From Platycnemis pennipes (Eukaryota > Arthropoda > Insecta > Odonata > Platycnemididae): a stretch of 64,000 bases of DNA. The notes under the pieces are model-generated. The model ran no database searches. It had not been told where the DNA came from and saw only the letters and a program-made list of their open reading frames with translations. Positions within the stretch are counted from its first letter, which is position 1, and each line of letters starts with the position of its first letter. The translations under genes and the position numbers were made by a program. The stretch is taken from NCBI GenBank assembly GCA_933228895.1, contig OW121846.1:108951054-109015053 (forward strand). The letters are read 5' to 3'. Below, piece by piece: positions 22,901 to 30,493 of this stretch.

Positions 22901-23012
22901 GAGAATATATTTTTGCGATAGAACACGATAGTGTAACATACTTACTTACTACTAACTTACCGAATGTGAAGCCGGCGAATATCGCAAAGGCGATGAAATT
23001 TCCGTTTAACAT
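7938..23012 (-). CDS. SARAF: SARAF (TMEM66), store-operated calcium entry-associated regulatory factor; six coding exons
   Basis: Exons on the minus strand: 22,961-23,012; 19,462-19,658; 17,674-17,784; 17,271-17,458; 16,515-16,727; 7,938-8,070. Joined phases 1, 0, 0, 2 and 2 give 894 nt, or 297 residues, against about 340 in mammals. Residues 1-22 form a signal peptide (start MLNGNFIAFAIFAGF). The lumenal domain has paired cysteines (QLVCTGGGAGCHAYTP, NEGWDGVSIQWECKADMP, VVCEGYDYPEDPYVLKGSC). One membrane helix lies near 153-171. The cytosolic tail is Gly/Ser/Tyr-rich with GFWTGLGTGGLLGYLFGSQR and ends in AYGGTRRR, the family's conserved terminus. SARAF is an ER membrane protein known to restrain STIM/Orai calcium entry. 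Introns carry many mobile elements. The exon 5 donor (AG|GTTGGT) is weak; without splicing the frame ends 8 codons later. The identity is strong; exon 6 is supported by both phase and the terminal motif. Confidence 0.93.
9126..11117 (-). mobile_element. Penelope-like retroelement with 58-bp perfect inverted termini
   Basis: A 58-bp segment at 9,126-9,183 recurs as an exact reverse complement at 11,023-11,080; inverted or direct flanking repeats produced on insertion are typical of Penelope-like elements. Between them lies the long reverse transcriptase/GIY-YIG frame. Downstream of its stop is a pyrimidine-rich tract on the minus strand (G-runs on plus, about 9,265-9,350). A near-identical 14-15-bp sequence, a T-run followed by AATA, occurs at 9,112-9,125 and 11,118-11,132 and may be the target duplication, which sets the right limit given here. 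The copy is 5'-truncated. Confidence 0.8.
9448..11031 (-). CDS. Penelope-like reverse transcriptase with GIY-YIG endonuclease, 5'-truncated but open
   Basis: About 527 codons are open without a stop. The front end contains MAPRFFGLPKMHKSGIPVRP, typical of the Penelope polymerase. VSFDVVNLFTSVP (motif A), EGLAMGSPLSPLLADIYM (motif B) and FRWYRYVDDIFCVW (motif C with the YVDD catalytic pair) follow. The C-terminus carries the GIY-YIG nuclease: SGVYKLKCNDCNSCYIGKTG, then a conserved Arg in NFNIRAKEHH, and a late Glu in LEQLEIF. No ATG lies near the upstream limit: the frame enters from the inverted terminal repeat and is preceded by a stop, so the natural N-terminus is missing. Full-length Penelope ORFs are longer, so transposition from this copy is unlikely. 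It lies in SARAF intron 5 in the same orientation as the host gene. Confidence 0.9.
   Translation of the reverse strand: MRPTTDHQKECKRAIAECTTVLHSREKQRLIQMNPMAPRFFGLPKMHKSGIPVRPIVSSVCSPNHLLARKLNAIFRQFSKFTPKYGVKNSVELARALSSEILPQKCILVSFDVVNLFTSVPKSTALQLAEIALVKAKSPPPVIAELCHLLEVCVNQNYFQFNNTIYEQPEGLAMGSPLSPLLADIYMDNYEECVFNSKNTLVKNVFRWYRYVDDIFCVWTGSLRQLDNFVSLLNSFDQNIKITSEVEFEGKLNYLDLTIRNVNRKFEFSIFRKNCYTDQILHRNSRHHISHKLSAIHCMLHRLCMIPMSNSNKMEELNTIKQIASNNGYPEELITKLYHKKLNRLAVNLIYTQRVKDDNKKWHRIPYLGRISTITENLLPKDKMKAAFYSKNTLGKLLGSTKDKISAGKHSGVYKLKCNDCNSCYIGKTGRNFNIRAKEHHSCFTNNNHTSHFAKHLLDSNHTSEFKPIILHRENNGPRLDALEQLEIFVGQTLPDVTLVNEQLYSHHSPLFNVFSAKPSQTPLTSP
11740..13713 (+). pseudogene. Jockey/CR1-like LINE reverse transcriptase, 5'-truncated and frameshifted
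   Basis: Plus-strand blocks occur in polymerase order. They are SSLQSGKSIGPD (about 11,920), IPIHKKGDRYNITNYRPISS (about 12,080-12,140), NQYGFIKGKGSEDA with LFLDIKKAFDTINHDILLEK (12,220-12,385, motif A), and a broken motif B-C region near 12,480-12,610. The thumb region follows, with KLNYGIICWGGVYKNSLNPL and RLITRKCQF (13,000-13,120). Stops and frameshifts occur at several places. The 3' end is a TTATTA-type simple repeat at about 13,680-13,712, as in many LINEs of this group. The endonuclease is missing. A diverged second copy of the thumb region lies inverted at 25,216-25,535. Confidence 0.82.
14128..16394. mobile_element. Pogo/Tigger-like element in SARAF intron 5
   Basis: The left end, CAGTAAACTCTCGATAATAC, is matched by the right end read in reverse, CAGTAAACTCTCAATAATAC, with TA on both outer sides (14,126-14,127 and 16,395-16,396). 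The TA duplication and CAGT ends point to the Tc1/mariner-pogo group. Subterminal stretches carry repeated TTCGAAATTACGAA motifs. The interior from about 14,700 to 15,700 is much richer in G+C than its surroundings and holds short open frames without recognisable homology. No DDE transposase or CENP-B domain is seen, so it looks non-autonomous. Confidence 0.7.
17785..19461 (-). other. SARAF intron 2
   Basis: No gene or defined element is recognised in this 1.7-kb intron. Short open frames at 18,008-18,517 and 19,026-19,217 lack motifs and cross no plausible splice signals of the host gene. Confidence 0.6.
20103..20616. repeat. 514-bp inverted-repeat MITE built from CACAGTGTG-type repeats (copy 1, SARAF intron 1)
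   Basis: The ends are CCCTGGTGAAAATAAAC and its reverse complement, extended by GTGACAGACA on the left and TGTCTGTCAC on the right. A TG dinucleotide flanks both sides. Almost the whole interior consists of degenerate palindromic units of the CACAGTGTG/CACACTGTG kind, including a clear run of about 19-22-bp units with GTGTGCACGGTGTCCTCACA near 20,345-20,425. The repeats keep long reading frames open on both strands (20,000-20,386, 20,180-20,437 and 20,355-20,627), but these are compositional artefacts. I do not recognise the family. Confidence 0.8.
21972..22471. repeat. 500-bp CACAGTGTG-repeat MITE (copy 2, opposite orientation)
   Basis: The same CCCTGGTGAAAATAAAC ends are present, flanked by CC on both sides. 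Its right half, reverse complemented, follows the left half of the copy at 20,103 closely, so the two copies lie head to head about 1.36 kb apart in SARAF intron 1. The internal repeat number differs: a unit with GAGGACACCGTGCACACA is repeated several times at 22,135-22,310. The 20,617-21,971 spacer contains nothing recognisable. Confidence 0.8.
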
Positions 23013-24122
23013 TGTTTTTTGTTCTTATCTCTACGACTGTCTCGTATTTGTGTGTCAAGTCACCCTCGAAATAGAATTCTTCTTATCCAAGCGGCAATGA
23101 TCCCTAAAAAGGCACACGCAATTGCCACAATCTCAATACGCTCAATACCGAACAAACAAACACACTTATCACACTGAATACATACCAAACTCCCGTAGGT
23201 TAAACGTCCACTAAATGCACGTAATTGCCACAGTGAATCCACTCGTCTTTAACACCGACGCAAGCGGCACTGACGGGTTTAAAAATTCAGGAGACACCTC
23301 ACGGTTGTAAATCGACTGATGAAACCATAGATCAGTAATATCCACAGTCGTTGGATGAAACCGATGCTATCCACGGATTTTGTGACGTTTTTGCTGCATG
23401 CGCTGCATGCTGTGGTCCCAAACGAAAGTTGTTACGTTGACCAATGAAATGATCATGCTTCGAAGCACTTTGGGCGGGAACCGCATTCTCCATAAACGAG
23501 AGAAATTATATATAATCCGTGATCTTCATTAATGATCCAACTTTAACAGCTCAGGAAATCTAGAGTCAATTTTCGCAGACAAGATTTAATGCTCCACAGG
23601 CATCTCTCTCTCCTTCAGCGGGTTATTTGCTCTCTATTTCAAACAGTTTCAATTTCCAAACCACTGGTGTTGGCAATTCACATACTTTCAATCCACTAGA
23701 GGTGCTGGAAAATAAAGTGATAAAGTAGATTCCGCTATAATTACCGAAATTAAGCTATATTCCACAAAATCCTTCATACTTTTACAAAAATCCGTAACAA
23801 GCTAAACATCCGAACGCTAATGAGTAGGTAATCGTCATAATGATTAGCAGTCACTAAACTAAACCAGAGTACAGGCAATTATAGTAGGTAATTAATCTTT
23901 CTATGTTCTTGTGTCATGTCATTTACCGGACGATTTCTACGTTACATTTGTAACCGACAGAAGTAAAATTATATTATTATTATTTGGGTACAGTTCATCC
24001 CAAAATAATACAAAACGTGTACGCATAATATAAAAATACTTACCTTAACTGAACACTTTTTCTTCAACTTTCCGTTTTCCCTCGACAGATGTTTCCTTTT
24101 ATTTCCTCTATACCGTTTGGGG
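23013..24122. other. SARAF 5' region and upstream sequence
   Basis: This stretch would hold the SARAF 5' UTR and promoter, read on the minus strand. No TATA box or other element stands out, and the transcription start cannot be placed. It is free of recognisable transposon coding sequence up to the pogo-like fragment at 24,124. Confidence 0.35.
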
Positions 24123-24123
24123 T

Positions 24124-25153
24124 TAGTTTTTACCACCCCTCACCTCTGTTTGGGTGAGCCTAGGATGCGGATACCCTAGGCACGGACGGAGGCGAACATG
24201 TGTGAGGGCGCCCGGCACGGGCGGGCGAGGGTCTTCCGGATTTGGCACCCGTTTGCATGCCTCGAGGCATCTTAAAAGATACGGCCACAACTGGGGATGC
24301 CGACATAATCCATACCCCCACCAACACAACCCGCCCAAATTTCCTAATGACATCACCCACCCTTTAAAAGATGCGCCCACAACTGGGTCCTTCCATCTCC
24401 ACAACCGGACCGTTTTCCCCCCACGCACCGTAAACCCAAACTTCCCGGCCGACATAATCCTTACCCCCACCAACACAACCTGCCCAAATTTCCTAATGAC
24501 ATCACCCACCCTCACTCAACCCGTCTATGCTACAAGATTTTGGTGCGGACATCCCCTTCACGGAGGGCTGAGCTAGGATTGCTCGCCTTATAGGACGAAG
24601 TAGGGTTCACGGAGAATTCGAACTGCCATGATTTCAGGTGAACGGCAGTGAGCATGGTATGTGCCGTAACAAGTAAGCTCTAATGAAATGAGAACCGTGA
24701 ACATAATGGAAATGCTGGTAACAGGTAAAATAAAAAGTAGCCAGGATAAATAATGGCATTAACTACGATTTCCACACTAATAAAGGTCGAAATGATACGC
24801 TGAGTTGCATGTGGAAAATGATGGAGAGATACTGGCATATGTGGGAGGCGAATTTACTGCTATGATTCACTCATTTCATTTATGATGCACCACAATCGGA
24901 AACACTGATTCGTTGCGTCTACGCAGTTAAAAATAGATTTGCTGAAGCAGTTTTTCTCTGAGGTTCGTAAAAACGAATTTTGTTCCTGGGACCGTGCCAG
25001 AAGTTCGTAAATTCGAAAAATCCGTTGTTATCGAAACTTCGTATTTTCGAACATTGCCATGTTATTACTTTAGGATTTTCGTCAGGACCGGCCATATCTT
25101 TTGTATAATTGAAACTTCATATTATCGTGCTTCGTATCCTCGAGAGTTTACTG
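24124..25153 (-). mobile_element. Truncated pogo-like element, inverted relative of the SARAF intron 5 copy
   Basis: The terminal CAGTAAACTCTCGAG-type end is at 25,153 with TA outside. Reading leftwards, the sequence follows the copy at 14,128 to its position 15,050 or so and then stops abruptly inside the G+C-rich interior, so the other end is missing. About 40 bp of flanking non-transposon sequence outside the TA also matches the flank of the intron copy with few differences, indicating that the copy arrived by duplication of the locus. Inside, a block of about 50 bp (24,313-24,362) is repeated at 24,463-24,512. Confidence 0.7.
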
Positions 25154-25215
25154 TATACACTTTTCATAGATGCTCGCTGATAACCGATTTGCAATTTCTT
25201 AGGTTTCCGGTGAAC

Positions 25216-25535
25216 CGATTTCTTAGGTTTATTACCACTTCTGAGGTAGAACAATTTCAACACTTTGTAAACGTAAAGATGACATAAAGGGAGTAACTGT
25301 AAATCCATAAAAATGGGGAAGGACGTTATGAATTGACATTTTTTAGTAATCAGTCTCACTATTGCTTTGTGGAGAATTAGCAATGGGTTGAGGGAATTTT
25401 TATAGGCACCTCCCCAGCAGATTATGTCCTAGTTAGATTAGACTGCACTAAAGGATTATAAATTGATTTATAAATTCATCATGAATTGTTGGGGGCATTT
25501 ATTTCGAAGAAAATAAAACATTTTGATTTTTCAAG
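25216..25535 (-). pseudogene. Jockey/CR1-like reverse transcriptase thumb fragment
   Basis: Minus-strand translation gives HKAIVRLITKKCQF and LYVYKVLKLFYLRSGNKPKK, matching the plus-strand copy at 12,960-13,240 with moderate divergence. It is joined directly to the sequence preceding the pogo-like end, lacking the roughly 850 bp that separate these parts in SARAF intron 5. Confidence 0.7.
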
Positions 25536-25549
25536 CCATATATTTTCCT

Positions 25550-26891
25550 GCTATTCTTTTCCATCTTTACCTTCGCCAATGACAGCGTTCCAATCTCCTA
25601 AATTAATTTAGTTTTCTTCTCCTTTTACGTGCTTTGTTACTTCCGTGATATGCTCATAGTGAAACTCATGCCTACCCTTCCACTTCTTTGTAGTCCGACG
25701 TTCCAGTCTCCTAAAATACTTAGGTTTTCTTCTCCTCTTACCTTTTTATTACTTCAGTGATATCTTCGTAGACGTCTTCCACTTCTTCATCTTCGTAGTC
25801 CGACGTAGGCATGTAAACTTGCACCACAATGGTACCTATCTGTAGGCTTAGTTTCAATTTTAACCATTATAATCCTTTCACTGTATTGCAGGAAGCTCTT
25901 CACACGCAGTCCCACACTCTTCCTGAGCATTATGCCTACTCCAGCGTTACCATTCAGTGATCCGGTGTGAATAATTCTATAACTTCCACTCCAAAAGTCT
26001 CCTTCTTCGGGCCATCTCATTTCACTGCTTCCTAATACATCGAGGTCCATTCTCCGCATTTCCACCTTCAGGTTCTCCAGTCTTCCATAGGTCCTATGTG
26101 ATCGCATCGTACGTCCCTACACTAAAATGACTATTACACCTGACTGATGTACTCTCTTGGGTAGTCCCCGGACAGAGATCCGAATGGGGAACTATTTTAC
26201 CTCCGGAATATTTTACTAGAGTATTTACTTTACTTTACTAGTCATGATACGAAACAAAAGAGTGAAGTGGCAGCAACTCCTCAGGAGTGGCAGCAACTCC
26301 TCCCATAATAATGTGGTGGTTTCCCCTTGCCTTCCACATCGCAGTACTACAGCCGTTAAAGTAAATGTTACCACGCCTGCAGTGAAATGAGCGTCGCTGT
26401 ACCGACCACAATGGTCTCCACCTTCACTCACGTGAAGAAGAGCTGGTGCCCTCTCCTCTGGGTGCTAGGAAGCATAATTGTTGGCGGCCTCCCGTCGCCA
26501 AGTCACGGCATCTTAACAGGTTTCTGTAGCATTTACAGGCCTATCCTACCCAATGATAGACCAATATACCACCTCAGAGTGCCACCGCTTTTTGTCCACA
26601 ACTGCTTATTCAACGAGAACTCGCTTATCTCGCAGCTAACCTCTTATATCCAGAGGTCGACCCAGGGGTGTCGGAACTATTGTCGCTGGGAGGGGCCAAT
26701 CTTTTCAAGGTTGGCCCCTGGCTCTTAAGAAAAGTGCTAGAGGGGGGTAGAGACTAGAATTCTGCTAAAAGTGCATATGAAGGTGAATTCTGGGGGGGGC
26801 CGAATCCCTGCCCCCCACTTCCGACGCCACTGGGTCGATCCACCAATCGGAACCCGGTGGACACGCTCCGTGGCTTTAAGCTCAGCCCCGA
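25550..26891 (-). mobile_element. RTE-like LINE 5' part: leader and endonuclease fragment
   Basis: On the minus strand the leader starts at about 26,891 with TCGGGGCTGAGC, the same 5' end as the copy at 3,174-5,117. It is followed by the beginning of an endonuclease/exonuclease/phosphatase-fold endonuclease (26,107-25,787) with DVLGSSEMRWPEEGDFWSG and NAGVGIMLRKS. The coding region then decays: a block of the endonuclease covering the GDWNA region is duplicated (about 25,585-25,650 and 25,700-25,770). No reverse transcriptase follows; the copy stops against the jockey-like fragment. A 170-bp hAT MITE interrupts the leader. Confidence 0.75.
26663..26832. mobile_element. 170-bp hAT-type MITE inside the RTE leader
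   Basis: The ends are CAGGGGTGTCGGAACT and, reverse complemented, CAGTGGCGTCGGAAGT. It is flanked by GGTCGACC (26,655-26,662) and GGTCGATC (26,833-26,840), an 8-bp duplication with one change. The other RTE copy (near 5,055) lacks the insert at the same place, which confirms the boundaries. Confidence 0.8.
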
Positions 26892-28689
26892 GATTTCAAT
26901 AATAGACATACATAAATTACTTTTTGGATCTTTTGATGATTTCTTATTTCAGCTTATCAAGTTTTACTGGTGTCTTCTTTACTATAGCTTTAACGGTTCT
27001 AATCCCTCCACCATTCTCTTCTTTCCTCCCTCTGTATCTGTAACTCATTCTTGCTATCCCTTTCTACCCGAGCCTTAGCTTCGAAGGCAGCTTTGTGACG
27101 CACATGCACTGATCTCAAGTATCTCACGATATCCTTAGTATTTACGATGAATTTGACATAACCATTGTGACGGGAGATGTAATGCCAAACATGACGAAGC
27201 CTTATTAATGTATCTTCTAACATGTTTTCTGCCATTAGTCTTTTTTTCCCTGCCTCTTTTTTCACACACCTTTATGATGGCTTGCAAGATATTATGTATA
27301 TGTATGTATTTGTTCACGCAGAAGCTGCCCTCAACAAAGGCATTCCCATTAGGCAATATAAGTAAAATCTTGACGCAATGCCTATGTCTTTAAAGACTTG
27401 TAGTTTGTTATTTGACTTGGGACAATTGTAGTTTGTTATGCCCATGGCTGCAGGCATGAGCACAAAACGTGATAAATAAAACGTGAGACTTTTTCTGTCA
27501 AACCCTCCTAGAATTTTATTAAGCACACTCAAGAAGATATGGATGGTCTTAATTATGCATGACTTCACTTTCAAGTTCTTCGAGAAACCTGCAATTTACT
27601 GAGAGGCCATCTATCAAAATTTAAACACACTTCGGCAAAAGTTCTGGTTCTTCTTTATTCCCAAAAGCATATATGAAGCTGACTTTCAAATCCTCAGCCG
27701 TTGTGTGACCAGAAAATACATATGACCAATACTTTAGTGCTAACTTCACTGCGGTTAATATCCCAGAACTTCACACCAGTGTCCATATGCTCTCCTTTTA
27801 AATTAAGGTTGACACTTAACAAAACAGGCAGTAAAATGATCCGCATTCATCAAGTAATTTGCAGTCTCAGCAGCAGAGGTCCAAACCTGTATGCTAAAAG
27901 TTACACAGTTTTCATGCGGATTAATGCCATACCACTTGCAATTCCACTGTCAGTAAACATGCACTTTAAAAGTTCACAGATTCCTTCCAGGACACAGAAA
28001 CTTTGGTAAGTACTAACTGAATGCAAAACACAGTATATTCCAGTCTTAATCACAGCTTCACTGCTCTTGAAGGGTATTATTGTTCCTGACTGGTAGGGCA
28101 CTGCTGGATGAGTTATAGAGGCAGTGAAACTGGATGGAGCATTCAAGATCACTGGAGCACTTAAGTCATCAGAAGCACATGGAATGAAGGACCCGGAAGA
28201 CATAACTTTGCCCCCTGGACTGGAGGTAGAGGCTGCAAAGAGCTACTGTCTTAGTCCATGCAAATCTCAACATGTCAGCAGCAGTGATGCAACACCCTTT
28301 GAGGCTCGAATGCTCAATAAAAGCTGTAGTCAGCCTGCAGAATGCAGACACGGGGGGAGTGGAGGCCACACAGCTCAAGGATCGAGCTACCATGACCCAT
28401 GCTGCACCACCGCATAGCCAACCCAGTGCAGCAGGCTGCCAGCTCAATAGGGTATTTCACTGAAGCTCGAACTGGAAGTAATGAGGGGGAGGGGACGTGT
28501 AGCTTCTCACATCCGTCGCCACGGTATCAGAGCAGTAAGGGCCCATTTACATGCACTGGAACACTGCTATATCATGGAGCCAGATGCCCTACCAAATCAA
28601 GGAAGGTCCATTTCTAAATTAAGGGTGCTGACTGCTCTGTAATACAGAGGACATTCGTATCTCTCCCCTACCCACTGCCCCAAAGATGC
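26892..28689. other. Unassigned sequence between RTE and piggyBac
   Basis: Open frames of 60-100 codons occur on both strands (for example minus 26,999-27,265, rich in Lys/Arg/Glu, and plus 28,124-28,417), but none shows a motif I recognise or a linked splice partner. Probably old repeat sequence. Confidence 0.3.
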
Positions 28690-28693
28690 TTAA

Positions 28694-30489
28694 CACTAGA
28701 ATGCCTGAAGGCTACGCACACCCTTCGATGCCTAAGGGGTCATTTTTGATGGTATTGCTCCGCAAATGCATCATTTTTGAGCACATTATGTAGTATTTAT
28801 ATGCATTTTCATATTGTAACGGATGATGATGACAATTTTCGGAAAGGGTTATGTTTGGTAAAAATTCCCTTCTGGAAATTCTAGAATGATTTTTTCTTTG
28901 TACAGCACACTGGCATTAATTCCATCAAGATCAAGAATGTTTGAAAATGTATGCACAGACTAACATACGCAGGATGATTTTACTGTGTATTTTCGAGCCA
29001 TCTGATCAACAACATCACTGCCATACTTGGTATCGCTATAAAAAAACCAGTTTCAGGTGTCTTCTTTACATCTGTACAGATCTGAATATGTGGGTGGAGT
29101 GAGCTCAGAAGAAGCACCTTTTTCTTGGTTTTCCCTTGATAGTCAATAACAGCATAACAGTCAAATTTTGAAGTGTGACTCAGGTCATCACACTTCAAAA
29201 TTTGACTGTTATGCAGAGGCAGTTTTGCCTTTTTCACTTCAGCTGGAACTTCACACCTATTGGGATTCAACGTCTCAACAAGACTTGCGCATTTGTCCTC
29301 CATGCTATTCAGGCCACCAATGTGAGTGATGTGAAGAAGTTGTCGCAGGTCACGTTACACCCCTTATTGACATATGGGAACATCTACTTCTCAGCAACAT
29401 AATTGCCCAGACGCTGGTCATCAGCATGCATGCCATCTTTGCCAAAGGCAATGAAATGCATTCACCGTGTTCTTGAATTCTTTGTCAACAACCAACCAAA
29501 ACTTTTGCCCATACTTGTCATGTTTTGTAGGCATGAACTGTAGGAACCTGCACCGGGCTTTTGAATGGTATAATTGCTCATCAATGCTTATGTAAGGCCC
29601 TGGGATGCAGCAGGCTTAACAATTTTCAATAAATTTGTTCCATTGGATATGAGAGCAAACTTATCATTCTGCAAGCAGTTGGGCATGGTGGATCTGACGT
29701 CAAATTAAAAGAACTTCAGAATTTCTTCAAAGTGGTCCAAGGACATATCTTTCTGAATGATAGGAAAGCCATATTTCAAAGACCAGAGAGATATTTGTGG
29801 CAAAGAACGGGCGCCAGTCGCTCCCCAGATGATTCAGATTAAGCATCAAGCTCTTGTAGGGGAAGTCATTTTGCAATGTTGCTCAAGCCTATGTCAGAGT
29901 ACATTTATGACTATGTTTCAGCATACTCTCGCTAACTAACAGTCGCCAGGCACTTGTGGCCGTTTGGTCAATATAGCTCTCGGCATGAGTGGTGATGACA
30001 GGTGAGTTGTGAAACACATTTTGCCTGGATCACCTACCTAGCACAGTGCACAGAACAAACCACATGTCATAGCATGTATGGAGGGTAATAGCATTGGGCG
30101 GGGTACACAGCCAAAAACAACTCTGGGCTTCAAAGGTACATATAGTACAAATTTCTCCGAATGGGTGGGGGCTACATGAAATGTTTTTGAGGTATTACTC
30201 ATTGCTTGAAGGAAAAGAAAGTCACAAATCAAAAAATATATGAAAAAAATTGGGGAAATAGCCACGTTGAAAAAGCAAAAAGGGTCAAAAATGACCCCTG
30301 AGGCATCGAATGCAAAAGTACAAATTTCTTTGAAATGTTGGGGGTTACATGAAATACATTTTGAGGGAATACTCATTGACTTAAGGGGATATTATTCACA
30401 ATTAAAAAATATGCTTGAAAAAAACTGGGGGAAAAGGCCACATTGAAAAAGCAAAAAGGGTCAAAAATGACCCTTCCAGCATTCTAGTG
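28694..30489. mobile_element. piggyBac-like element 1 (TTAA-type ends)
   Basis: The left end, CACTAGAATGCCTGAAGG, follows TTAA at 28,690-28,693. The right end, reverse complemented, is CACTAGAATGCTGGAAGG, followed by TTAT, one change from TTAA. Subterminal GGGTCATTTTTGA/TCAAAAATGACCC blocks are inverted on the two sides; on the right the motif is duplicated (about 30,285 and 30,465). A decayed transposase lies inside on the minus strand. The ends resemble those of the element at 46,190-49,500, so the two are related. Confidence 0.85.
28885..29920 (-). pseudogene. piggyBac transposase, decayed (element 1)
   Basis: Minus-strand blocks in family order are GATGARSLPQISLWSLKYG (about 29,770-29,830), HFEEILKFF, and an ISIDEQLYHSKARCRFLQF region with PTKHDKYGQKFWLV, which contains the first catalytic Asp. 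NVTCDNFFTSLTL (about 29,340-29,380) carries the second. KLPLHNSQILKCDD and KKKVLLLSSLHP follow, then, in a shifted frame after a T-run near 29,040, TKYGSDVVDQMARKY with the third Asp. Several stops and at least one frameshift kill it. A 27-bp-armed perfect hairpin lies within the coding part at 29,152-29,214. Confidence 0.8.
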
Positions 30490-30493
30490 TTAT

